Shown here one piece after another: positions 36,450 to 44,654 of a stretch of 64,000 nucleotides of DNA (within the stretch, counting starts at the first letter, position 1; every line of letters begins with the position of its first letter). The position numbers and the translations under genes are program-made. Under the pieces are notes generated by a model that had not been told where the DNA came from, made no database searches, and worked only from the letters and a program-made list of their open reading frames with translations. The stretch comes from Synergistaceae bacterium. GTDB taxonomy: Bacteria > Synergistota > Synergistia > Synergistales > Aminobacteriaceae. Location: the NCBI GenBank assembly GCA_031267575.1, contig JAIRYN010000047.1, positions 1 to 64,000 of the forward strand. The letters are read 5' to 3'.

Positions 36450-36487
36450 AACCGGGGTCCGGAAGAGGGCCCCGGTTATTTTTTTGT
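36450..36487 (+). terminator. Intrinsic terminator in the tyrA leader
   Basis: An 11-bp GC-rich stem (36450-36460 with 36467-36477; one G-U pair) with loop GGAAGA, followed by ATTTTTTTTT. It lies between the leader ORF and the tyrA start at 36517, so tyrA is expressed only when it is bypassed. Upstream, 36363-36372 can pair with 36433-36442 (one mismatch); a strong antiterminator overlapping the stem is not obvious. Confidence 0.9.
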
Positions 36488-36516
36488 TTCTTGTTTTATA
36501 GAATGGAGAGAATGAA

Positions 36517-37362
36517 ATGAGCTACAGGATAGGCATTATTGGACTAGGGTTGATGGGCGCGTCCCTCGCCGGAGCGCTGCACGGTTTCAAAAACGCTCGA
36601 ATTGCGGGCGCGGATGTTTCAGAAGGCGTTTGCGTCAAGGCAAAACAGGCCGGTTTTGTGGATGAAGCCTATGTAGACGCGGGAGACGCCATACACGGCG
36701 CAGACCTAATCATCTTTTGCGTATACGCGCGTCATATTCCGCGGTTGATATCAGAGAACGCGTTGTGTTTCAAAACCGGCTCGGTGGTATCCGACATCTG
36801 CGGGGTGAAAAGTGAATTGTACGCCAAACTGCGAGGCTTGCTGCCAGAGCACGTGGACTACGTCGGAATCCACCCCATGACTGGCAAGGAGCGAGACGGC
36901 ATAGACAACGCGGACCCCGCGATTTACAAAAACTCCGGCATGATCATCTGCCCGCTTCCCAGCAGTAAGCCCGAGGATATCGCTTTAATGAAAGATATAG
37001 CGGAGTACATCGGGGTGACAAGGTTGGCAACCTCTCCTCCAGGCGAACATGACAGCGTGATCGCCTATACCAGTGATTTGATGCACATTGCCGCGGCAGG
37101 GCTCTGCGTGGAGTTTCACGCGGGTATGACGTCGGCTTTCGCGGCCGGGGCGTTTCGTGACTGTACACGCATCGCCAACATAAACCCGGAGGCGTGGACG
37201 GAGCTGCTGATGGACAATAGGTCGCACACACTTGCCCGGCTCAACGAATACATCGGTAGCTTACAGACTATCCGCAGGTCTCTCGCTGACGGCGACAAAA
37301 CCCTGCTGTACTCGCTACTCGACAAGGCTGGCAGGAATAAGAGGAAAATGCTGGCGAGGTAA
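36517..37362 (+). CDS. tyrA: Prephenate dehydrogenase
   Basis: A 281-residue TyrA-type enzyme of tyrosine synthesis: the NAD-binding IGIIGLGLMGASLAGALHG, ADVSEGVC, DLIIFCVYARHI, VSDICGVKSELY, GIHPMTGKERDGIDNAD and SVIAYTSDLMHIAAAGL. It oxidises and decarboxylates prephenate to 4-hydroxyphenylpyruvate. There is no ACT or chorismate mutase domain, so feedback may rely on the Tyr-rich leader upstream. ATG 36517 follows ATGGAGAGA. Confidence 0.9.
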   Translation: MSYRIGIIGLGLMGASLAGALHGFKNARIAGADVSEGVCVKAKQAGFVDEAYVDAGDAIHGADLIIFCVYARHIPRLISENALCFKTGSVVSDICGVKSELYAKLRGLLPEHVDYVGIHPMTGKERDGIDNADPAIYKNSGMIICPLPSSKPEDIALMKDIAEYIGVTRLATSPPGEHDSVIAYTSDLMHIAAAGLCVEFHAGMTSAFAAGAFRDCTRIANINPEAWTELLMDNRSHTLARLNEYIGSLQTIRRSLADGDKTLLYSLLDKAGRNKRKMLAR

Positions 37363-37628
37363 TGCAAACCATTGAAGGGTCCATTGAAGGATTGAAGGAG
37401 CGTAAGATTCAGCCCTCAACTTTAAAACGCAGCTCTGTAGCGGTCAAAATTTCTACCGGCACAAACCCGGCTTCAGGAACCGCGATCATAAAGTCGGTCA
37501 CGTTAAGCGACATTTCCCCGACCGCTGCGACCGGTGCGATTATGGGCGTCGTCGGGGCTATGATCGACGTCCTCGCGGGCGATTATATGACGATAGAGCG
37601 GACTATCGTTAGCGTATTGGAAAATTAA
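37362..37628 (+). CDS. Hypothetical protein, possibly a phage-derived remnant
   Basis: An 88-residue ORF whose ATG overlaps the tyrA stop (TAATG). I recognise no family. The middle part (TGTNPASGTAIIKSVTLSD, then GAIMGVVGAMIDVLAG) looks like a small secreted or virion-type beta protein, but this is only an impression. Near the start, ATTGAAGG words are duplicated. It may be a fragment or noise. Confidence 0.3.
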   Translation: MQTIEGSIEGLKERKIQPSTLKRSSVAVKISTGTNPASGTAIIKSVTLSDISPTAATGAIMGVVGAMIDVLAGDYMTIERTIVSVLEN

Positions 37629-37649
37629 ATTGGAAAATTAAATTGGAGA

Positions 37650-37945
37650 ATTAAGACGCTAAAAAACGGAACAGCAGCAAGGCCGTATCAGACGATCCAG
37701 GCAGCGCTGAATGCTATTCCCAGGTATTTCGTGGATGTAGTGGTAAAAATTAAACCTGGGACTTACGATGAAGTGCTAAAACTAACTGACAAAATATATA
37801 CAGGGAAGAGTCTAAGCATCACGTCTTTTTCCGGCGAAAAAGATAGCGTCATTTCTCGTACATCAACAGCTTTAGCAACAATGTTGTCTTTGTCCAACAT
37901 AATGAGCAATCTGAGTGTCAGTAATATAACAATGGTCGTGTTAAA
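37650..37945 (+). pseudogene. Right-handed beta-helix protein fragment
   Basis: A frame without a start reads KTLKNGTAARPYQTIQAALN, then AIPRYFVDVVVKIKPGTYDE and later SLSNIMSNLSVSNITMVV. The pattern of a TIQAALNAIP helix followed by V-x-I-x-PGTY-x-E is typical of pectate-lyase-like beta helices in surface and tail-spike proteins. It runs straight into an IS608-like 3' end at 37953, so the gene has lost both ends. Confidence 0.55.
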
Positions 37946-37952
37946 TCCACAG

Positions 37953-38190
37953 TTGCCGCTGTCCGTCCGTGGATGGACGTGTCCGAGATGTGGGGCGGGG
38001 CGGAACACGACCGGGATATCAATCGGGATATCAAGGCGGCTGTAAATATTCTCAGAGTGGGGGCATTCGCTCTTAAAGGAGAAGATGTATCTTAAAGGAG
38101 AAGACGTAAGACCGGTTTCAGTCGGCTGTCTTTGTCGATCTTACAATCCCATCTTACAATCCCATGACTTTAGTCGTGGGAGTATGTCAA
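37953..38190 (+). mobile_element. IS608-like 3' fragment (tnpB end plus right end)
   Basis: Encodes the last TnpB segment (LPLSVRGWTCPRCGA, frameshifted just after) and continues through the right-end hairpin CCCATGACTTTAGTCGTGGG to the terminal TCAA at 38187-38190. Two GGGATATCAA units are present. Tandem duplications of TCTTAAAGGAGAAGA and ATCTTACAATCCC distinguish this copy. No left end is seen. Confidence 0.8.
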
Positions 38191-38242
38191 AGTCCCGCAT
38201 GAGCGGTGTTCATAGCCAATAAAAGAGCTAATAGAAAGAGCC

Positions 38243-38280
38243 GCCGGAAGAAACCTTTATCCGTTCCTTCCGGCTTTTTT
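38243..38280. terminator. Terminator between IS remnant and lyase gene
   Basis: GCCGGAAG/CTTCCGGC with an extra AAC/GTT and loop CTTTATCC, then TTTTTT on the plus strand. The lyase gene ends 8 bp away on the other strand, so it may act in both directions. Confidence 0.8.
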
Positions 38281-38287
38281 GATAGTT

Positions 38288-39748
38288 TTACAGACTATCC
38301 CCCAAGTCTTTTCGGAACTTTCGCGCCAGTTTTTCTGGCCAATCGCTCAAGGCATCCAGTTTACCGCTGAAGAACCGGAGTACTTTCGGTTCGGATACCC
38401 ATTTTAGTCCGCCCACCAGTTCCCTGTTCTCGAAAAGCCAGTGTATACGATCCACAGCGTACTTCACCTGCGATAGAGTGAATACTCGGCGAGGCAGGGC
38501 TAACCTCAAGAGTTCCATGTCGCATAGATGCTCGGAGCCATCGGAGTTCCGTTCCTCTGACAAAGTGCCACGCTCCATTCCCCGGATGCCCCCGGCAATG
38601 AACACCGCCGCCGCCAAGGAGCCCGCAGGATATTCTTCTTTGGGCAAATGAGGAAGAAACTCACCAGCGTTTAAGTGACATCCCAGACCACCGGGAGGTG
38701 TGACAACAGGGACTTTCTGACGCATGAGTTCGGTGGCCATGAAGGCAATGAACTCCGGACCGTGACGTATCATATCGAAATCCATAGTTTCCTCCAGGCC
38801 AACTGCCATCGCCTCGATCTCGCGCACCGACATGCCGCCGTAGGTGAGAAAACCCTCGTACAAGGGAATAAAAGTCCGCATGGTCTCGTGCAAACTCGCG
38901 TCGTTGGTCAGTATCAAACCACCTCGGGCGCAGCCCAGCTTTCGCGCGGAGAAGTAAATGATGTCGACCGCGTCCGCGATGGTTTTCGTTATCTCACGTA
39001 TGCTCTTGTCTTTTTGCGCGGCCTCCCTGGTTTTGATGAAGTAAAGGTTGTCGGCCAGCAGCGAGGCGTCCAGGACCAACGCCACCTTGCGCGCACGGGT
39101 AACGGCGCTGACCTCTTGCAGGTTGGCTAAGGACCAAGGTTGTCCGCCGATCAGGTTCGTTCCGGCCTCCACTCTAACGAAAGGCACGTTACCAGCGTGG
39201 GTTTCGAGGGCTTTTTCCAACGCCGCCACATCCATATTGCCCTTAAAGGGGTCGTCGCTGGAGAGTTTCATTGCCGCCGGTGTGAACAGTTCTAGCACCG
39301 AACCTCCTTTTAAGCCGATATGAGCTTTCGCGGTGGTAAAGTGATAGTTCATAGGGATGATATTACCCTCTTTGACGAAAGCACAGGCGAGAATATTTTC
39401 CGCGGCTCTGCCCTGGTGAGTCGGCAGGATAAACTCCTTGCCGAAAATGTTTTGGGCCGTCTCGCAGAGGCGCTCGAAGCTCATAGACCCCGCGTAACTG
39501 TCGTCAGCGATCATCATAGAGGCCAGTTGCCTGTCGCTCATGGCGTTGACTCCACTGTCTGTCAACATGTCGAGGAAAACTGAGCAATTTTTCAACAAAA
39601 ACGTGTTGAAACCAGCCTGGCGTATCGCCGAAACCCGCTCCTCCACAGGGGTCAAATTCAGCTTTTGGACGATGCGCACTTTGTGCATTTCCAGGGGAAA
39701 ATCCTTACTACCGAAAAACTTAATCATACCGTTCATAATACCGTTCAC
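38288..39748 (-). CDS. Tryptophanase/tyrosine phenol-lyase family PLP enzyme
   Basis: A fold-type I beta-eliminating lyase: LTDSGVNAMSDRQLASMMIADDSYAGS near residue 65 (split: LTDSGVNAMSDRQ, then MMIADDSYAGS), ILPTHQGRAAENIL, VEAGTNLIGGQPWS, LVLDASLLADN and YFSARKLGCARGG, whose Lys (about residue 270) should bind PLP. Such enzymes cleave Trp to indole or Tyr to phenol, with pyruvate and ammonia. The Tyr-rich leader upstream points to tyrosine. The frame opens further to 39838, but that part is the terminator hairpin; GTG 39748 with GAGAGGG eight bases upstream is my choice. Confidence 0.85.
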   Translation of the reverse strand: MNGIMNGMIKFFGSKDFPLEMHKVRIVQKLNLTPVEERVSAIRQAGFNTFLLKNCSVFLDMLTDSGVNAMSDRQLASMMIADDSYAGSMSFERLCETAQNIFGKEFILPTHQGRAAENILACAFVKEGNIIPMNYHFTTAKAHIGLKGGSVLELFTPAAMKLSSDDPFKGNMDVAALEKALETHAGNVPFVRVEAGTNLIGGQPWSLANLQEVSAVTRARKVALVLDASLLADNLYFIKTREAAQKDKSIREITKTIADAVDIIYFSARKLGCARGGLILTNDASLHETMRTFIPLYEGFLTYGGMSVREIEAMAVGLEETMDFDMIRHGPEFIAFMATELMRQKVPVVTPPGGLGCHLNAGEFLPHLPKEEYPAGSLAAAVFIAGGIRGMERGTLSEERNSDGSEHLCDMELLRLALPRRVFTLSQVKYAVDRIHWLFENRELVGGLKWVSEPKVLRFFSGKLDALSDWPEKLARKFRKDLGDSL

Positions 39749-39778
39749 TTCTAGCACCCTCTCGAATTTGAAAGATAC

Positions 39779-39822
39779 AAAAACAGAGGGCCCTTCTCCC
39801 ATATTTCGGTGAAGGACCCTCT
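39779..39822 (-). terminator. Intrinsic terminator in the lyase leader
   Basis: On the minus strand AGAGGGTCCTTCACC pairs with GGGAGAAGGGCCCTCT (two mismatches), loop GAAATAT, then GTTTTTG. It stands between the leader ORF stop (39862) and the lyase start (39748). Confidence 0.85.
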
Positions 39823-39861
39823 TGAGAACTCGTGTCATTTTTGTTTTTGAAACACAAAAAA

Positions 39862-39948
39862 TTACAAGCCGGGCACCCTCAGAGGTCCAGACTCATAATA
39901 ATACACGTACACGAAAACAATAGAAATAACGGAAATAACACTTGACAT
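39862..39948 (-). CDS. Tyr-rich leader peptide of the lyase gene
   Basis: A 28-codon ORF with GGGG nine bases before its ATG. The codons 14-18 read Y-V-Y-Y-Y, followed by ESGPLRVPGL and TAA. Six bases after the last Tyr codon GGACCTCT begins, which can pair with the 5' arm of the terminator (AGAGGGTCC; one bulged G). This gives a mutually exclusive antiterminator. The ORF lies 12 bp after the protease gene but has its own promoter. Confidence 0.75.
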   Translation of the reverse strand: MSSVISVISIVFVYVYYYESGPLRVPGL

Positions 39949-39960
39949 CTATATTATCCC

Positions 39961-41922
39961 CTATCTTTTACGTAAAGACTTAGGTAGGATAGCATCCGAC
40001 CCACGAGTTGTCAAGGATTCTCTAAAGAACCTGAATCTGTGAACCGCAAATTTCCAGGCTCCAAAACCTCCTAAAATAAAGACGAAAGCCCCTATGCCCG
40101 TGTCACAACCGCCGCCGCCGCCGCCGCTTCCGGTCGGAGGTTGATTTGCTGGACGCGCGGGGGGGTTATTGTCTGGATCTGGAATGAACTCCCGCACGGT
40201 GATACTCATGCTCTTGAAGATGTCGGTGCCTCCCGACGCGCTGGCTGTAATGACCGTTGTACCCAAAGTATGCGCGGTCACCAGACCCATGGAGTCGACA
40301 GTGGCCACGTCGGCACTGCTGCTGCTCCATGTGACATCAATATCTGTTGCCTCTTCCGGTTCCAGGATGGCGTAGAGCTGGACCGTGTTAGCTAACGTTA
40401 GGGCGGGAGACGTAGGGAGCACCACGATGCTGCTGACGGGAACGGACGCGGGGAGGTCTGCGTCAAGGGCGGTTTTGACGTCCAAAAGCCCGTATTTTGA
40501 AAGCGTTTTATCGACGACGTTCTGGGGGGGGATCTCGCGGCCGAGCTGCTTTCCCGGGGATGTGGGATTGATGTTCCTGTTAGCGGCGGCGTTCAACAAA
40601 AGTTTCAATTGGTGCGCCCCCAGCTCTGGACGGAACGATGCGATCAACGCTACAGCGCCAGCCACATGAGGCGTCGCCATGGATGTTCCGCTTGATGATT
40701 TGTAAAGTCCTGGTTTGTCCGTGGCCAAAGGCGAGTAAGTGCTCCAAATATTCACTCCCGGCGCGGCCAGATGCACCGACTTACTGCTCCAGTTCGCGAA
40801 ATCTCCTGCGTTGTCGTTCACGTCGATCGCCCCTACCACCAACATGTTATTCAGGCCCGTGTAGGAGCTGGGGTAGCAGTAGTCACCTTGAGCTATTTCC
40901 AGACTCGAAAAACTATAGGGCGCCGGCGCGCCCACCTCGTGGCCCTCGTTGCCGGACGCCACTACAATGACGGTTCGGTCCGTCTGATCCAACAGTTTGT
41001 AGGCTCGCCACATTGCTGAGTTTCGGATGGCATCCGGCGTGGGGCTCATCCATCCTCCCAGAGAAAAATTAAAAGCGACGACACGTAAGTCGGGCTTCTC
41101 CTTCAAGAGCTTGAGGAGATAATCAATACCAGCAGTGACCCAAGAATAGTATCCTACGCCGTCCTCGTCGAGAACCTTCAGCGCAAGAATCTTGGTGTTC
41201 CAGTTGACCCCGACGACCCCTATTCCATTGTTGCCTACAGCGGCTATCGTACCCGCCACGTGGGTTCCGTGTCCGTTGTCGTCCCCAAAGTTGTGGCTCT
41301 CCACTGGCGTCGTGTCGTTGTTCTCCGAATTGACGAAACTCCGGCTCAAAGACATATCCACGTTGCTCGCTAGATCTGCGTGCTCATAATACACGCCGGT
41401 ATCCGCCACGGCCACGTACACGCTGTCGCTTCCCGTCGTCGTCTCCCAGGCTTCATTAGCCCGTATTTTTTTTAGCCCCCAGAGGTTTCCGGCACTTCCG
41501 TCGAAGTATGGATCATTGGGCGTTGTATCGGCATATACGCGATAGTTGGGAGACGCACACTCCACGTCGGGGTTTTTTTCGAGTTCGGTCAACAGTTCCT
41601 CCGTGCTTTTTGTCTCGGACCTCATCAAGACGAAAATCCCGTTTCCAGCTTCGGATAAAGCGGCGTAAGTCGTGACCGCTTTGGCCCCCACGGAGGAGGA
41701 GGCGCTCTTAACGTAGCTCGTTCCCGCCGCGCTGGACAGAGTCGAGACATTCAGTCGTCCGATTCGATTTTTGAGCACCACCAATACCTCGCCGGGAGCG
41801 TAGTCTCCTCTCGCCGCGTTTACCGTGGGCTGGGACAAGGCGCTGGAAGCGTACAAAACCAGCAAAATGACCCCAATCAAAACCAGTCCTGCGAAGTTGG
41901 TCCATTTTTTATTCACGCTCAC
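39961..41922 (-). CDS. Subtilisin-family (S8) serine protease with Ig-like domain and Synerg-CTERM
   Basis: A secreted 653-residue protease. A signal peptide (residues 1-30) and an inhibitor-like propeptide lead to the catalytic triad: VAVADTGVYYEHADL (Asp), GHGTHVAGTIAAVG (His), SGTSMATPHVAGAVALIA (Ser). A BIG2 bacterial Ig-like domain follows (~500-590) and then a Gly-rich linker with GGGGGGCDTGIGAFVFILGG and a basic end, which matches the Synerg-CTERM sorting tail. It likely acts at the cell surface on proteins or peptides. GTG at 41922 with AAGGAGG; 12 bp after rlmN. Confidence 0.93.
   Translation of the reverse strand: MSVNKKWTNFAGLVLIGVILLVLYASSALSQPTVNAARGDYAPGEVLVVLKNRIGRLNVSTLSSAAGTSYVKSASSSVGAKAVTTYAALSEAGNGIFVLMRSETKSTEELLTELEKNPDVECASPNYRVYADTTPNDPYFDGSAGNLWGLKKIRANEAWETTTGSDSVYVAVADTGVYYEHADLASNVDMSLSRSFVNSENNDTTPVESHNFGDDNGHGTHVAGTIAAVGNNGIGVVGVNWNTKILALKVLDEDGVGYYSWVTAGIDYLLKLLKEKPDLRVVAFNFSLGGWMSPTPDAIRNSAMWRAYKLLDQTDRTVIVVASGNEGHEVGAPAPYSFSSLEIAQGDYCYPSSYTGLNNMLVVGAIDVNDNAGDFANWSSKSVHLAAPGVNIWSTYSPLATDKPGLYKSSSGTSMATPHVAGAVALIASFRPELGAHQLKLLLNAAANRNINPTSPGKQLGREIPPQNVVDKTLSKYGLLDVKTALDADLPASVPVSSIVVLPTSPALTLANTVQLYAILEPEEATDIDVTWSSSSADVATVDSMGLVTAHTLGTTVITASASGGTDIFKSMSITVREFIPDPDNNPPARPANQPPTGSGGGGGGCDTGIGAFVFILGGFGAWKFAVHRFRFFRESLTTRGSDAILPKSLRKR
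39986..40014 (-). promoter_or_regulatory. Promoter of the lyase leader, inside the protease gene
   Basis: On the minus strand TTGACA (40009-40014), 17-bp spacer, TATCCT (39986-39991). It sits within the last codons of the protease gene and would start a transcript near 39979, about 30 bases before the leader ORF. Confidence 0.6.
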
Positions 41923-41934
41923 AAAAATTCCTCC

Positions 41935-43062
41935 TTAGAATAAACGGTCACGCGCGCCTTCCCTGTTCTGTTCCCTGTTCTGGTCTTTCAGGACTCCCGC
42001 CAATTGACCACAAGCCGCAAGGATGTCCGTTCCTTTTTCTCGCCGAAGCTCGAACTCTATCGACAACTCCGAAAGCGCGGCACAAAACGCCTTGATCCTA
42101 GCCGGGGCAGGGCGTTTTAGAGTCATTTTGGCCGCGTTTCCTATTATAAGCGTGTCGATGGGATTGTAGGGAATGACGTTGACGTAAACTCCAAGCCCGT
42201 CTAGAAGAGCGGCTATCTCGAAGGCGAACTGAGGATCGTCGTTAACTCCGTCTATCAAGACGTACTCTATGGTGATGCGCTCGCTCGTGCGTTTTTTGTA
42301 GTGGCGCATCGCCTCCACAAGGGTAGCCAGGGAATATTGTTTGTTGACAGGCATCAGCTTGTCGCGGAGCGAATCATTGGAGGCGTGCAGCGAAACGGAC
42401 AGCCGCACGGGAGTCCCGAAGTCCGCCAGGTCCCGTATGCCCGGCACGATCCCCGATGTGGAGATCGTAATGTGGCGTCCTCCCAAATTGCGCATTTTGG
42501 GATGGTTCAACGCGCCGATGCTTTTGAATACATTGGTTTCGTTGAGCAATGGCTCGCCCATACCCATGAACACTATGTTGTTGATGTCTCTGCCCAGGCG
42601 TTTCTCCATGAGCAGAAATTGCCCTACGATCTCTCCCGCCGAGAGGTCGCGAATATAACCCGTTTGCCCCGTGGCGCAGAAGGCGCAGGCCAAAGGGCAA
42701 CCCACTTGGCTGGAGACGCATGCCGTCGTGTGATTGCCGTGATCCAGGAGCACGGACTCAACGCGATTGCCGTCCTCCAGTTGCCATAGGTATTTGCGAG
42801 AACCGTCCGAGGATCTTTGTTCCTTTAGCTGAATGGGAACCTTCACCAACGCCTCATAGATCAGTTTATCCCTTAGGCCTTTTGAAAGGTTTGTCATGGA
42901 GTGGTAGTCGAAAACTTTTTTGGCGTGGATCCACCCGCAGATCTGATCAGCTCGAAAACGGGGCTCTTCCCATTCTTCCACCGCTTTTTGCCATTCTTCG
43001 TAAGACATAGAGAGTGCGTCACGGATTTTTGTCGTCGTAGCGTTTGTGCCTTCTATTTTCAT
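41935..43062 (-). CDS. rlmN: 23S rRNA (A2503-C2)/tRNA (A37-C2) methyltransferase
   Basis: A 375-residue radical-SAM methyltransferase. The 4Fe-4S motif is CPLACAFCATGQTGYIRD, with SSQVG before it; FMGMGEPLLN, ITISTSGIVPGI and SLHASND follow, and the second catalytic Cys is in LAACGQL near the C-terminus. A 12-bp duplication gives NREQNRE at the tail. Divergent from the histidine kinase gene. Confidence 0.96.
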   Translation of the reverse strand: MKIEGTNATTTKIRDALSMSYEEWQKAVEEWEEPRFRADQICGWIHAKKVFDYHSMTNLSKGLRDKLIYEALVKVPIQLKEQRSSDGSRKYLWQLEDGNRVESVLLDHGNHTTACVSSQVGCPLACAFCATGQTGYIRDLSAGEIVGQFLLMEKRLGRDINNIVFMGMGEPLLNETNVFKSIGALNHPKMRNLGGRHITISTSGIVPGIRDLADFGTPVRLSVSLHASNDSLRDKLMPVNKQYSLATLVEAMRHYKKRTSERITIEYVLIDGVNDDPQFAFEIAALLDGLGVYVNVIPYNPIDTLIIGNAAKMTLKRPAPARIKAFCAALSELSIEFELRREKGTDILAACGQLAGVLKDQNREQNREGARDRLF

Positions 43063-43274
43063 GTCATCTCCTTAAATTCTTCGCGCTTCTTGCGGAAATA
43101 GCCTAGATTTTTTGTGCAGTATTCCTTTATCTTTCCTACCGAATACTCTTATACTTGTACTCGGAATGTCGTCGCGGGGTCAATGACCGGAATACACAAA
43201 ACCGAGGTTATTATAACAGTTATGACGCGATTGATTTTTGTAAAGAATGTTTAAAGAGGCGAAGTGAAAGCCTG

Positions 43275-44642
43275 ATGGTGGAAAATCGGACTTTGTTGCC
43301 CATCGAGGAACGTGGGGCCTTCAAACGCATTTTGCTGGGGATTTTGATTCTTCTAGCGGGGTGTACTGTTCTTTATTTCGGCAATCGGTACGTCGCTTAC
43401 ATGATCTCACGTTTGCAGGAACGATCATTCGGACTCATGCTATTCGGCTCCACTTTGGGAGTGCTCGTGCACGGGGGCCAGGTGATTTTGTTGCTCGTGG
43501 CCTGGGGGTTGATCGGCAGGGGGATCGGTTATTATTTTCACCGAACGGAGCTGATCGCGGGGCTCTCCTTTTCTTCCTTGGGCATTTGGGCGGTCTGGAC
43601 GGTGTTTCCTCTGCTCTCCCGCAATTTGGTCTACACATTTCCTTTGAATTTTTATATCGTGCTCCTTTTGTTCGCCATTTTCCAGCTCTTGACGCTGAAT
43701 ATAGAAAACTGGATCGACAAGGCCGCGGCCATTCTGCTGTGGGTCTATTCGTTCCAGAGTCTGGAGCTTTTGCCCATGTTTTCGCCGGACCGTCTCGCCC
43801 TCTCCACGCTTTTTCGGGACATGTACCGCTCCAACGAGGACGTGGCCATCGCCAGTGTGGCAGGGACGGCTCTGTTTTTGAGCTTCATGGCGGGGGCCAT
43901 GATTGCCACCTGGATTTTGACACGCTATTCCATTCTTCTGGGGCAAATGCGTCACTCCTGGGAAAGCCAATCTAAGCGAACCAAGGAAGAAGACACCCTT
44001 CTGGAGGTCAGCATGGTCGATATCCGCAGCCTGGTCCACGATCTCAGAAACCCCTTGGCGGCCATCAAAGGAATAGCCCTCATGTTTCGGAGCGAGGGGC
44101 ATTCCGCTTCCGAAAAATCTGACATTATGCTTAAAGCGGCGAATTACATGGAACACATTATCGGGGAAATCCTTCACGAGGATCAACAACGTCTCGTCCC
44201 GGTCCAGGTATTCTTCGACGACTTGGAAAAACATATCTGTCCCTTTCCTTGGGCCGAACATGTCGCCGTTGTCATTGAACCCGACAGCGAACAGCTTTCC
44301 CTGTCGCTCAACGAGATCCGCTTCACGCGGGCTCTGCTCAATATTCTGGACAACGCGTCACGGGCTAATCGCACCGCGGGAACGAAGGACATCGACATCC
44401 ACGTCCGGCGCAACGTCCAGTTTCTGGAGATTGAGGTTATGGACAATGGACCTGGAATCCAGTCCTCCTTGTACCAGAAGTCCGGCTGGGGCTCCACGGG
44501 GCTGGGATTGGCCTTTACCCGCAAGGTGGTTACCTCTCATGGTGGAAACATCATGCTCGCGCATCGCGCGGACGGCATCAACGGCGCCAGTGTGCTGGTT
44601 TCGCTCCCCATTGTCTCCACGACTGACAGCCCGTGGGGATAG
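43275..44642 (+). CDS. Membrane sensor histidine kinase
   Basis: About 455 residues. Six or so hydrophobic segments (residues ~18-230) form the sensor. The kinase core has an H-box DIRSLVHDLRNPLAAIKGI, an N-box LLNILDNASRAN, MDNGPGIQSS (G1) and STGLGLAFTRKVVTSHGG (G2). It would autophosphorylate on the His of VHDLRNP; no response-regulator gene adjoins it, so it is an orphan here. The frame opens earlier (43155), but ATG 43275 begins just before the first helix. Confidence 0.88.
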   Translation: MVENRTLLPIEERGAFKRILLGILILLAGCTVLYFGNRYVAYMISRLQERSFGLMLFGSTLGVLVHGGQVILLLVAWGLIGRGIGYYFHRTELIAGLSFSSLGIWAVWTVFPLLSRNLVYTFPLNFYIVLLLFAIFQLLTLNIENWIDKAAAILLWVYSFQSLELLPMFSPDRLALSTLFRDMYRSNEDVAIASVAGTALFLSFMAGAMIATWILTRYSILLGQMRHSWESQSKRTKEEDTLLEVSMVDIRSLVHDLRNPLAAIKGIALMFRSEGHSASEKSDIMLKAANYMEHIIGEILHEDQQRLVPVQVFFDDLEKHICPFPWAEHVAVVIEPDSEQLSLSLNEIRFTRALLNILDNASRANRTAGTKDIDIHVRRNVQFLEIEVMDNGPGIQSSLYQKSGWGSTGLGLAFTRKVVTSHGGNIMLAHRADGINGASVLVSLPIVSTTDSPWG

Positions 44643-44654
44643 GTTCCCGTTTTT

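Noticed and set aside
36220-36516. T-box control of tyrA
   Set aside because: The GGTGG-N-ACCGCG core is absent, while a translated Tyr-rich ORF with a ribosome site is present.
39749-39838. Longer N-terminus of the lyase starting at ATG 39838
   Set aside because: It would be coded through the terminator hairpin and matches no family sequence; GTG 39748 has a good ribosome site.
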